From: Nannobrachium achirus | Lineage: Eukaryota; Chordata; Actinopteri; Myctophiformes; Myctophidae | Direction: 5' to 3' | NCBI GenBank assembly: GCA_963921795.1 | Contig: OY997655.1 | Location: 13,382,230 to 13,446,229 of the forward strand | DNA length: 64,000 nucleotides | Shown: positions 34,389-44,609 of the stretch, in pieces | How positions within the stretch are numbered: the first letter of the stretch is position 1 | Layout of the letters: the number at the start of each line of letters is the position of its first letter | Notes under the pieces: generated by a model | What the model saw: only the letters and a program-made list of their open reading frames with translations | The model's database searches: none | What the model was told of the DNA's origin: nothing | Position numbers and translations under genes: made by a program

Positions 34389-35885
34389 ATGTTTAGCCCA
34401 CATCCACAACTTTACTCTTCCTATAAGAGGAAGCAGCGCATAAACAAAAAGATATGGGATGCCCGGTGTGTCAAGTTCACGCAGGTCTATGGGCAGCCCC
34501 TCAGCAGCCGCTATGCGCCATCGAGACCGAAAGGAGGTGGGCTGTGGGCTTCTAAAAGTATCAATCCCTTGTTGTACAGCAACGAGGTTCTGGCGGAGAG
34601 GAATGCCAAGCTCACCCAGCAGATAAGCAGGATGGTCGGCGAGCCGGATTACAAGGGTGAGTCGTCTTACTCCAGCATGCTGATGGGCACACCGGAACAC
34701 AAGTTGGGAGAGATGATCCCGGACTGGAGAACCTATGAACCGGAAGATTACAAGGGAACAGCAGCGGAGAGGGCGAACCAGACCAAATCCTTCTTCTCTA
34801 GGCCGTCCTCGGACGGTCCGCCCAGTGCTGCTGGACTGGACGAGGAGAGCATACTGATGGCCGAGAATCAGACTCTGGCACAGGAGCTCAGCTCAGCTTA
34901 CAGGGGATCAGCGCAGCATATCAACCAGGTCATCTCGGAGAACAGCAAATTGGAAGAGGAGAAACAGGAGCTGATTCAGTACATGAAGGATATGATGAAC
35001 AGCGCAATGGGAATGTTCCAGGAAGTGAAAGAGTCCTTCCCGAACGAAAAGGTCTTGACGAAATTGGAAGCCGCGACAAAGGAGCCGACCACCAAGGAAG
35101 TGAAAGAGAACCTCGTGGGTGTCTTTGAGAAAATATTCAACTCGATGACGGACGATCAAAAGAAAACCAGGGAAGACTTTGAAGAGCACTTCAAGGAGGT
35201 GATGTCAGAACTCCAGTATTTCAGGAATGAAATGGCTGCGAGAGACAAGGAACAGGAAGAGGAGAGAAAGGAACTGGTCAAGGAGAACAAGAATTTGGCA
35301 GAAAAGTTTAACAAAGCAGTGCAGAAGGCCAAAGACACTGAGGAAAAACTGGACACTTTAAAGACCGAGTTCCAGGAAGTGAAAAAATCCCTCCTCTCGA
35401 GCCAACAGGCCCTGAAGGACACTAAAGAGGAGAATGCCAATCTTGCGATAAACCTGGAACTTATCACGACTAGGTTGAAAACCAAAGAATCTAATTGGGA
35501 AGTGGAGAAGGAGAAATTACACACAGGCTACAGGGATGAGTTGGGTGAGAAAGACAGGACCTGGAAGAAGCATGGACAGAAACTGGTAAGGGAAAACAAC
35601 GCGTTGGCTGAAAGGTGCAACTCCATAACGCAAAAGCTCAGCAAAAAAACTAGATTGCTTGAAGTTGCAATGAATGACTTAAAGCTACTGAACGAGACCC
35701 TGGAGGCAACAAAAAAGGCCAAGGACGAAATTATAGAGGATAATGCAAAACAAAAGGCGGAATTCCTTCAGAAGCAGAGTGCAGCTGAGACAAAGCACAC
35801 TCAAGAAATGGAGTCAAAAGAAACCAGAATCAAAAACCTCCAGACTGAGATTAAGGAGACTTTGAAAAGCACTTCAAGGAGGTGA
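34389..35885 (+). CDS. Intronless coiled-coil protein, paralogue 1 (C-terminally truncated)
   Basis: A single 498-codon frame. Residues 1-130 are a basic, Tyr/Pro-rich head (YGQPLSSRYAPSRPKGGGLW, PDWRTYEPEDYKG); from about 150 to the end it is almost continuous charged coiled coil (EENANLAINLELITTRLKTK). I do not recognise the family. Compared with paralogue 2 it lacks an in-frame 17-residue segment after GTAAERA, and its C-terminus is lost: after KNLQTEIKE the frame enters a 34-bp stretch copied from positions 35174-35207 and ends TLKSTSRR. The coiled coil shares a repeated K-E-x-N-W-E/D motif with the gene at 44610-45920. Its promoter has CRE and TATA elements, suggesting germ-cell expression (inference). 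Function unknown; a structural sperm or cilium role is one guess. Confidence 0.8.
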   Translation: MFSPHPQLYSSYKRKQRINKKIWDARCVKFTQVYGQPLSSRYAPSRPKGGGLWASKSINPLLYSNEVLAERNAKLTQQISRMVGEPDYKGESSYSSMLMGTPEHKLGEMIPDWRTYEPEDYKGTAAERANQTKSFFSRPSSDGPPSAAGLDEESILMAENQTLAQELSSAYRGSAQHINQVISENSKLEEEKQELIQYMKDMMNSAMGMFQEVKESFPNEKVLTKLEAATKEPTTKEVKENLVGVFEKIFNSMTDDQKKTREDFEEHFKEVMSELQYFRNEMAARDKEQEEERKELVKENKNLAEKFNKAVQKAKDTEEKLDTLKTEFQEVKKSLLSSQQALKDTKEENANLAINLELITTRLKTKESNWEVEKEKLHTGYRDELGEKDRTWKKHGQKLVRENNALAERCNSITQKLSKKTRLLEVAMNDLKLLNETLEATKKAKDEIIEDNAKQKAEFLQKQSAAETKHTQEMESKETRIKNLQTEIKETLKSTSRR

Positions 35886-36422
35886 TGTCAGAGGAGTTAC
35901 CCTGCCATTTCCAATGGCAGTGGAATAAAAGTATATAAAAAGTGAAAGGTTACCCTGGAAGTCTATAACGTTTCACTAGAACTATAATGTGTTGCCCTGT
36001 CAGGCAACCACACTAATAATAACTACAAATTTGTTCGGCGTTCCATTTGTTTGTCGCAGGTTAGGTAACCTGTTGAAATGTTAACCTGCAGACGCTGGTG
36101 AATGTTAACCACTATACCAAACCCTAACCTCAGTAAAACTATGCCTAACCCTAAAACCTACCCCTAACCCTAACCCTTAGTCAAAATAATGACACAGAAC
36201 TAGCGAGAATTGCCCGATAAGATCGTGGATCGTGATTCTAGATAAAAACAATTGTGTATGATATTTTTGCCATATCGCCCACCCCTAAGCCGGTCATCAT
36301 ACTATTGGCTGAGACAAGGCACGGGATAAAAGTTGGCAAGCCATGGGTGGACTGAATAGGTTATCACATGTCCGAACCAGTACAACGGGCAGGGTTTTGC
36401 AGCCTTTCGCCGGAGGTGACAG

Positions 36423-36504
36423 CCAATCAGCGCAGCCGTGGGAGGTGCGTCTTACTAATTTGGGTGTTGACGTCACCAACAAGCTCTTGAGCTCTTCATA
36501 TAAG
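36423..36504 (+). promoter_or_regulatory. CCAAT-CRE-TATA promoter of coiled-coil gene 2
   Basis: CCAAT 36423-36427, TGACGTCA 36468-36475, TATAAG 36499-36504, ATG 36537. Same arrangement and nearly the same sequence as 34274-34356. Confidence 0.65.
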
Positions 36505-36536
36505 ACAGATCATGTTTTGTCCATGAATGCACAAAG

Positions 36537-38147
36537 ATGTTTAGCCCACATCCACAACTTTACTCTTCCTATAAGAGGAAGCAGCGCATAAACAGAAAGA
36601 TATGGGATGCCCGGTGTGTCAAGTTCACGCAGATCTATGGGCAGCCCCTCGGCAGCGGCTATGCGCCATCGAGACCGAAAGGAGGTGGGCTGTGGGCTTC
36701 TAAAAGTATCAATCCCTTGTTGTACAGCAACGAGGTTCTGGCGGAGAGGAATGCCAAGCTCACCCAGCAGATAAGCAGGATGGTCGGCGAGCCGGATTAC
36801 AAGGGTGACTCGTCTTACTCCAGCATGCTGATGGGCACACCGGAACACAAGTTGGGAGAGATGATCCCGGACTGGAGAACCTATGAACCGGAAGATTACA
36901 AGGGAACAGCAGCGGAGAGGGCGATGCCCCGGGACCCGTTTAGACCGGATTTCGTCAGAGGCGGAGCAGAGTCGAACCAGACCAAATCCTTCTTCTCTAG
37001 GCCGTCCTCGGACGGTCCGCCCAGTGCTGCTGGACTGGACGAGGAGAGCATACTGATGGCCGAGAATCAGACTCTGGCACAGGAGCTCAGCTCAGCTTAC
37101 AGGGGATCAGCGCAGCATATCAACCAGGTCATCTCGGAGAACAGCAAATTGGAAGAGGAGAAACAGGAGCTTATTCAGTACATGAAGGATATGATGAACA
37201 GCGCAATGGGAATGTTCCAGGAAGTGAAAGAGTCCTTCCCGAACGAAAAGGTCTTGACGAAATTGGAAGCCGCGACAAAGGAGCCGACCACCAAGGAAGT
37301 GAAAGAGAACCTCGTGGGTGTCTTTGAGAAAATATTCAACTCGATGACGGACGATCAAAAGAAAACCAGGGAAGACTTTGAAGAGCACTTCAAGGAGGTG
37401 ATGTCAGAACTCCAGTATTTCAGGAATGAAATGGCTGCGAGAGACAAGGAACAGGAAGAGGAGAGAAAGGAACTGGTTAAAGAGAACAAGAATTTGGCAG
37501 AAAAGTTTAACAAAGCAGTGCAGAAGGCCAAAGACACTGAGGAAAAACTGGACACTTTAAAGACCGAGTTCCAGGAAGTGAAAAAATCCCTCCTCTCGAG
37601 CCAACAGGCCCTGAAGGACACTAAAGAGGAGAATGCCAATCTCGCGATAAACCTGGAACTTATCACGACTAGGTTGAAAACCAAAGAATCTAATTGGGAA
37701 GAGGAGAAGGAGAAATTACACGAAGGCTACAGGGATGAGTTGGGTGAGAAAGACAGGACCTGGAAGAAGCATGGACAGAAACTGGTAAGGGAAAACAACG
37801 CGTTGGCTGAAAGGTGCAACTCCATAACGCAAAAGCTCAGCAAAAAAACTAGATTGCTTGAAGTCGCAATGAATGACTTAAAGCTACTGAACGAGACCTT
37901 GGAGGCAACAAAAAAGGCCAAGGAGGAAATTATACAGGACTTAGCAAATCAAAAGGAGGACAACCGTCAAAAGCAGAGTGCAGCTGAGAAAAAGCACACT
38001 CAAGAAATGGAGTCAAAAGAAACCAGAATCAAAAAACTCCAGACCGAGATTAAGGAGCTCACTGAAGAGCGGGAGAAAAACAAGAAGAAAGCTTCTGGTG
38101 CCAGTAGTATATTCAACAAAAAGAAAGAGAACTCTAACCCTAAATAG
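36537..38147 (+). CDS. Intronless coiled-coil protein, paralogue 2 (full length)
   Basis: A single 536-codon frame, more than 95% identical to paralogue 1 over the shared part by eye. It has the extra 17 residues (MPRDPFRPDFVRGG...) in the head region at about 125-141 and a complete basic tail (KKKASGASSIFNKKKENSNP). Residues about 165-515 form long coiled coils with regular charged heptads and scattered Trp in K-E-x-N-W contexts. No signal peptide or membrane segment is visible, so the product is probably cytoplasmic or cytoskeletal. It is intronless with its own CRE-TATA promoter. No AATAAA is seen for about 490 bp after the stop (the first is near 38643). Probably the older of the two tandem copies, because paralogue 1 is the truncated one. 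Confidence 0.85.
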   Translation: MFSPHPQLYSSYKRKQRINRKIWDARCVKFTQIYGQPLGSGYAPSRPKGGGLWASKSINPLLYSNEVLAERNAKLTQQISRMVGEPDYKGDSSYSSMLMGTPEHKLGEMIPDWRTYEPEDYKGTAAERAMPRDPFRPDFVRGGAESNQTKSFFSRPSSDGPPSAAGLDEESILMAENQTLAQELSSAYRGSAQHINQVISENSKLEEEKQELIQYMKDMMNSAMGMFQEVKESFPNEKVLTKLEAATKEPTTKEVKENLVGVFEKIFNSMTDDQKKTREDFEEHFKEVMSELQYFRNEMAARDKEQEEERKELVKENKNLAEKFNKAVQKAKDTEEKLDTLKTEFQEVKKSLLSSQQALKDTKEENANLAINLELITTRLKTKESNWEEEKEKLHEGYRDELGEKDRTWKKHGQKLVRENNALAERCNSITQKLSKKTRLLEVAMNDLKLLNETLEATKKAKEEIIQDLANQKEDNRQKQSAAEKKHTQEMESKETRIKKLQTEIKELTEEREKNKKKASGASSIFNKKKENSNPK

Positions 38148-38299
38148 AAACCGCCTCAAATCAACTTTTATTTTATTTCATCTTTTGTTATTTAGTGTGG
38201 TTAACCAAACTATAGTTCTGGGGAAGCTTTATTTCTGGATAAACTTTTCAGAATGTGCCAACAGTGGGGGTTTGTGTGGTTTATACAATATTGTGTAGT

Positions 38300-38660
38300 A
38301 TAATGTCCTAGTGTTTCCTGTTATGCCTTGTTACTGTTACCTGACTTGTCGCACCTCACTGTGATTATTTATGTCCTCCAGTCTCTTCTTAGTCTTTCAG
38401 CCAATCATGTGTTAGTCAGTGTCTATTTAAACCTCCCTGTGTTCATTGTTCCCTTGTCAGGTTATAGTCAGTGTTTTGCTGTGTGTTCCTGCCTATATGT
38501 ATACCCTGCTGTAAGCCTGTGTATTAGTTAATTTCTTCTGTGAGTGCGTTTTTCCCCTACATGTCATTAGTTTAGTGTTTCCCCAAATAGTTTAGTTTCC
38601 CAGGCTACTTCCTCACCTCCTTGTGTTTCCTGTTTATTGTTAATAAATACTGTGACTGGC
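38300..38660. repeat. Possible solo LTR or retroposon end
   Basis: T-rich sequence containing CTATTTAAACCTCCCTGTG (TATA-like) and, near the end, TTAATAAATACTGTGACTGG (polyadenylation-like), the order expected in a fish LTR. No second copy in the window and no clear target duplication, so this is tentative. Confidence 0.35.
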
Positions 38661-38689
38661 CACGGTGAAATGTCGCTATTTCTGCGTGT

Positions 38690-38875
38690 CATTACTTCGA
38701 CTACGGGCGTCGGCAGGTTAGCTACTCACCGGTGTCAGGGTTACTGAGGTTGGGTTTAGGCATATAGGGGTTAACATTCACCAGCGTCGGCAGGTTAGCA
38801 TTTCACCACATTCACCCGCTGGGACGTATAGAACAAATGTTAAGTCGAAATATCGACAGAAGAAGATAACTTTTT
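38690..38875. repeat. Element sharing ends with 33770-34010, inverted
   Basis: Ends ACAAATGTTAAGTCGAAATATCGACA, matching in reverse the sequence starting near 33765 (TCGATATTTCGACATAACATTTGTT), and carries TTAGCATTTCACC/GGCAGGTTAGC units. Probably one repeat family in opposite orientations. Confidence 0.5.
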
Positions 38876-38879
38876 TTGT

Positions 38880-41800
38880 AGAAAATTAATCTCTGACTGA
38901 TGAGCAGGGTGCAAGGACTGACTGATATATGTTTGACTTGAGAAAGTTGTTATGGCATGGTGAACCTTGTACATATTGTTCTTTGTGCTACAGGTATACG
39001 TTATATTCTGTATATTCTGTCGGCTGCTAAATTGTTCTCCCATAATGTTCTGTCCATTCTTTTTTTACAGCCTGGCTCTGTATGAGGCGAACCATCAAGG
39101 AATGGCTCTGTCGGGGGGTAGCCTTTTAGTAAGCCATGTTAGGGTAAGACACATGTCAACCTGGCTCACGCATCCCCACATCGTCATTTGGTTTCAAATC
39201 AAAACATATTTTTCTATATTTTTTACTGACGTTTATAAACTCTTCAACAATAGCAAGAGACTTGGGGAAAAAAACCCTGGATGCAAAAGTGAAGATAAGT
39301 TCTTGCATAAGAGACACGATCGCCGCCATTACTGCTCTAAGCACAGACTTAAGCTGAATACTTCCACAGACAATCACGTCACAAAAGTGTCTGCTGCAAT
39401 TAGAATTGGAATTTCAGAAATACTGCAGTCAGAGAGACACTGGCCTCTGTACCCCGATCTGAGTTCCCAGAAGTTCTTATTGTACCCAGGCTTTTTAGCT
39501 GGGTGTGGTGAAGCCACCCCAGTTCTCGGCAAAAACTCAATGCCTTTGCCGAGAACTGTGCTGAAGTGACGCCATCAGGAAGCGCTCGAAAATGCAGACA
39601 AGTCCTCTGCCTCGCGGAGCTAGGCTCACATCACGTGTTCGTTTCTATTGGATGGTGCACTCACCACCTCAAAGGAGTTGAAAACGAGCTCTCTCGCTCT
39701 TTTGGGCCCCAATAGTTGCTTTTGGTAGCCCCCTCTCATAGTGGTTCACTCCATGCAGGCGGCGGAGCAGGGATATGTAGTTGGAAATGTCCCTCCATTT
39801 ACACACACTATGGTTTTTGACTGGTCTATTTATTTATTTATGTATTTTCCGCGACCAGCGCTTGGTGTAGCAGAGCAGCCGACTGTCATCATTTGGGATT
39901 GGAATGGAGCGATTCTTTTGGACGATAGAAACATTGACAGCCAAGAAAAATCCATCAGAAGAACGCAATCGTTCACTCGCCATCGGAAAGTTGACTTATT
40001 ATTAAGATAACAAGACTATTATAATGGCTGGCTAACGCTAACTGCAGGCTACATCGTAACTTAAAACCTAATAAAATGGGACCCAACTTTGCTCTTTACT
40101 TTGAGCACCTATTCAGTCTACACTAAATCTATTTTTGACAATCTATGAGTGCCAAAAATCTACAAGCTCTCAATGCAACGCGTTTAAGCCAGTATTGTTG
40201 GTTTATGTTCCCCTTGGCATAGAATATAGAGGCCCCCCGGCTTCTATATTCTATGCCACATGTTTGCATATGCACTGCAGTGTTCAATCGCCTGGTAGAG
40301 ACACTATTACAACAAGATATGATCAATTAAACGTGCCACAATATAAAAAAAACAACAGCCATTAAGTCATCAATAATGTTTTATACCGTAGAAGAGAATA
40401 GCAGTTTAATACCAAGGACAGAACGCCTATCGTTTAATATGCAGGATTTACACACTGCCTTAGTCCCGTATTCATTGCCATATGTTTTAAACTTTATTTT
40501 CTGTAGATTTGAAACATGTATTAGGGTTTGCCTCTGCTGTGTGTAAATCCATTCCCTGCATGATAATTAATACCAGTGGTGGAAAACGTACTCACATACT
40601 TTACTCATGTAAAACTCAAAACTGCAATATAGCAATACTCTGTTACAAGTGAAAGTCCGGAATTCAAAATGTATTTGAGTAAAAGTATGAAAGTGTTGGC
40701 ATCAAAATGTTGTTACAATTAAAAGTACAAAATGTTCGACCCACGGTTGGGTCGTGATTAGCATAGTAAATTGATTGATTGAATAATTTATTAGACAGAA
40801 ATGCAAAACAGTCAAGTACGTTGGTGTAGTCGACTTTATTATTCTTTGTTATGCTAAAGAAAACGACAAGTGCACCCAGCTTAATATTGACTGTGTCAAT
40901 TCTAGTTAGATGACAACCAGACATCAGATATGGACTAGTCTAGTGCACCCAGCCGACTTGATGGTGGATTTCACATGGATATGTAAGAATGTCATTAACT
41001 GAACCAAAGATCTCTCAAGATTACGTCAAACCTTTTGTTTCGCACAGTCACTGTAGAAATACAACAACAAATGAGACGCAATAGACTGGCTAAATGATAT
41101 TCACTGGTTTCATCCACAAGATCTCACAATTAATGGACAATAGACTGCCTTTGTTGACACACACAGTCTGTTGAGTGATGATGGATGGTCAGGTGCCATG
41201 GTAGAGCTGTTTATACATCAAATAGTACTAGACCTAACACAGTACCTGTAGGCCTACTGTGTGAGTGTGTATGTCAGAACTGAATAGGGTCAAATATTCA
41301 ATTAACCTAAACTCCTAATCCACTTCATACTATGTGTTACTGTTTACTATACTATTTAATGAGCCAGCCTACTGTGGCTTCTTCAAGGCTCCATTGTCCA
41401 TGACTTTTACCTGACTTAATCCCAACGTATTACTGGGGTTGTGAGTTAAATCTCTATTCCTTTTGTTCCAGTTTTTCATCATTCATAAAAAAGAGAGCTA
41501 AAAGTTATCTCTCAAGAGTATAGGCCCTATTATGTTGGCACGGAACAGGTTAACAATTCCAATCAACACCATTTTTTCCAAGCCTTTTAATACCTTTCAT
41601 ACCTTGCCTCACTCTCTGTTTGATTATAATTTGGCAATCTGACAAGATAGCCTATGGCAATTATTTCATTGCTCCATTGCCCATGGCAGCATTTCTGAGT
41701 TCTAAATTAAATATCTTTCAGCGGTGCTCCTGTAAGGAGCTAACCGCTCCTACATGTGGCTTTGTCCGTTTGTCCTGTGTCTGCCCATGCACCCAGGGTC

Positions 41801-43130
41801 TCAATGGCCAAATTAACTCATAAATAGCACACTTCACACACAGTTTTTATTTATTTATTTGACATTTAATGTTTAAACTGACTTTTATTACTTTAGAGAA
41901 GAACTGCACTCTGTCGAGGTGCCAACTTGCTCCAACGCAAAAGTAGTCCATGAGTTCTGCTCAGCACTGGCATCACCACTGTCGATGCCAGTGACATCAC
42001 CACGAATGCTGGTCCCTCATTGGCTGTTAAAGATGACGTTGCCGGAAGTGCTGATCCCCGATTGGGCTACAGGCTTAAACACACACAGACACCGACATAC
42101 AGTACCTACAGTACATACGCAGCCGAATGCAGTACTTGCGCGCTCTGCTGGTGCAAGTAACGCAAGGTTCATGTCATTACATGATAATAATCTGAACACC
42201 TCTAAGCCAACTGGAATGTGTGTGGTTTGAATTATCCGGAAAAGAGAGAGAACGTTTTCGAGCGGTGCAAACAGCTCCTACATTTCACTTTCACAGTAAA
42301 TGTATGGATAGCCAAAATGTGTTTGCACCGCTCTCTTCGCACAGGTGCGAATTTTACAGCAATTTAACACAACAGCAGGGCCCAAAATAGGTTCCAAGAC
42401 TCTTATCTGTAACTGAGCAGCGTGTAATGGTGGAAAAAGTCATCACATTTTTGACAGAAGCAAAAGTATCAATAGAAATACTCTGTTACAAGTAAAAGTC
42501 TGGAATTCAAAAATGACCTGAGTAAAAGTTCATAAGTATTGTTATAAAAATTTACTTAAATTATCAAATGTAGAAAGTACAAATTTTGCACAATGTCTCA
42601 TTTCACAAGTCTTAAAATGTATGAACATCTTTTGAAATTAGCAGATCTACAAGCTCACGATCGCGGCACATTGTGAGCTTGTAGATTGGCTATTTTCAAA
42701 TGGTCATGTATATAAAAATCTAAATTTACAAAAGTAACTAGCAGTAGACCCCCCCAACCTGATGAGCACTAAGAGTTGAGGGATTACATTTTGTATAACA
42801 CTGTTCTAGTGTGAAAATAGCAGATCTATTTGCGAGGCGTTGTGAGCATGTAGATCTGCTATTTTCACACTTTTACGCCACTACAATATTTGGATCCGAG
42901 ATGTTAATGTAAAAGTATTGGAAATTTGAAATGTAATGCAAATACCGGTACCTCAAAATTGTACTTATTAAGTACTGTACAGTGCTTAAGTAAATCTACT
43001 TTGTTTCTTTACACCACTGGTAGCGTATGGAGACCAATACAGAGCCTGTGAGATGCGTTACAACCAACCAAGTTGTGCGTGAGCAGTGCGTGTATAAATC
43101 AGGCTTAGACTTTTGTCTCCTAGCCCTTGA
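38880..43130. other. Long intergenic stretch without a supportable gene
   Basis: Open frames here (for example 38967-39569) have no domain, no paralogue and no promoter evidence. Recognisable pieces are a half hairpin at 40148, the dispersed AAAGTACTTACTC repeat at 40570-40740 and 42430-43020, and hairpin repeats at 42631-42700 and 42811-42870. Bases 39590-39990 and 41900-42230 are somewhat richer in CpG, but no gene start could be shown. Confidence 0.5.
42631..42700. repeat. Hairpin repeat
   Basis: TTTGAAATTAGCAGATCTAC...GTAGATTGGCTATTTTCAAA with GAGCTT/AAGCTC inside; the centre is partly eroded. Confidence 0.8.
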
Positions 43131-43175
43131 TCAAAGTTTACAACAGGGTTCCCCAATTAGTTTTCCCCAAGGGCC

Positions 43176-43409
43176 GAATTATGTCTAGGGTACCAAGCCG
43201 AGGGCCACAACATTGAATTATGTCTAGGGTACCAAGCCGAGGGCCACAACATTGAATTATGTCTAGGGTACCAAGCCGAGGGCCACAACATTGAATTATG
43301 TCTAGGGTACCAAGCCGAGGGCCAGAACATTGAATTATGTCTAGGGTACCAAGCCTAGGGCCACAACATTGAATTATGTCTAGGGTACCAAGCCGAGGGC
43401 CACAACATT
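43176..43409. repeat. 39-bp minisatellite, six units
   Basis: The unit begins GAATTATGTCTAGGGTACCA and ends GGGCCACAACATT, at 43176, 43215, 43254, 43293, 43332 and 43371, with one or two substitutions between units. It derives from the terminal part of the host element. Confidence 0.92.
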
Positions 43410-43599
43410 GCAGGGGCGGATGGTGGACGTTCCCGCTACTCCAGCGACAGTTCAGATATGGTCGTTGTCAGGTGAGAATCTTGTATGTCCAAAACCGTTC
43501 GTTTTGCATTTATCATTTTAAAAATCACACCCAATGTGAAGTGAGCGGTGGTCGTGCTTGCATAACATCTTCAGACTAGGATTTGAGTCTAGGATGTAC

Positions 43600-44035
43600 A
43601 GGCTATGCTACACACACACGTTTTGCTATGGCAAAACGCTGAGGAAAAAGGCTACAGACATACGACATATGACATCACTAGACAAACATGATGCTACGTA
43701 CACACATTTTGCTATGACAAAACGCTGAGGAAAAAGGCTACAGACACACGCACAGCCACTCTATGGAGCGGTTTACGTGCTACACACACGTTTTGCTATG
43801 GCAAAACGCTGAGGAAAAAGGTTACAGACACACGACATATGACATCACTAGACAAACATGATGCTAGGTACACACATTTTACTATGGCAAAACACTGAGG
43901 AAAAAGGCTACAGACATACGACATATGACATCACTAGACAAACATGATGCTACGCACACACATTTTACTATAGCAAAACGCTGAGGAAAAAGGCTACGGA
44001 CACACGCACAGCCACTTATACTGTAGGAGCGGTTT
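43600..44035. repeat. Tandem array of about 100-bp units
   Basis: Repeating blocks with ACACACGTTTTGCTATGGCA, AAACGCTGAGGAAAAAGGCT and GACATATGACATCACTAGAC. Four to five imperfect units with length variants. Confidence 0.8.
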
Positions 44036-44060
44036 ACACCGCTCAAAAATGATTTAAACT

Positions 44061-44132
44061 AGTGAAAATCTACAAGCACACAGCGCCTCGCACCGCGAGG
44101 CGTTGTGTGCTTGTAGATCTGCTGTTTTCACT
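44061..44132. repeat. Hairpin repeat
   Basis: AGTGAAAA...TTTTCACT outside, TACAAGCACAC/GTGTGCTTGTA in the middle, CGCCTCG/CGAGGCG at the core. The left arm has a short deletion. Confidence 0.85.
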
Positions 44133-44609
44133 TTGTGCAAAGACCTTGTATGAAGAAGCAGGGCTTTACTTTGCGAAATAACTTCTGTCCACGTGACAAC
44201 GACGATATACTAGTGTTGTTGCTGCTCTTATACCACCATTATTACTGGGGTTGGTGGGGGCCAGACAGTAGCCCCCTACGGGGCGCAAATGGCCCGCGGG
44301 CCGCCTATTGGGGAACCCTGGTTTACAATCTCAAAAGAACCACATTTAACAAAAATACTAAAAAACAACCGCGTCCTCAGAGCTCAGGGAAAAACAGGGT
44401 CTAAACAGTGTGAACTCTGCGTGGATCTGTCAGTCACTTGCGTACGACGCGAGTCATCTCAATATTCAATTCTAAAAAATATTCACAATATCTGAGACAC
44501 TTACTTCCTTTGTCTATATCTATACCGTCACCGTGCACAGGGGCTAACACGTGACTACTACATTTCACAGAAAATATACCCAAAAGAACCTGAACAAATC
44601 ACAGCGTCC

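Larger units (their letters stand above)
43144..44320. mobile_element. hAT-like element that accumulated internal tandem repeats
   Basis: Left end CAGGGTTCCCCAATTAG, right end CTATTGGGGAACCCTG, with perfect 8-bp flanks GTTTACAA (43136-43143 and 44321-44328). Inside are a 39-bp minisatellite, a second longer tandem array and a hairpin repeat. No transposase frame. Confidence 0.88.

Noticed and set aside
38967-39569. 200-codon frame in the intergenic region
   Set aside because: No recognisable domain, no paralogue, atypical composition and no promoter or splice support.
43176-43409. Regular 39-bp repeats resembling a CRISPR array
   Set aside because: The whole unit repeats without unique spacers; it is a minisatellite in a eukaryotic hAT-like element.
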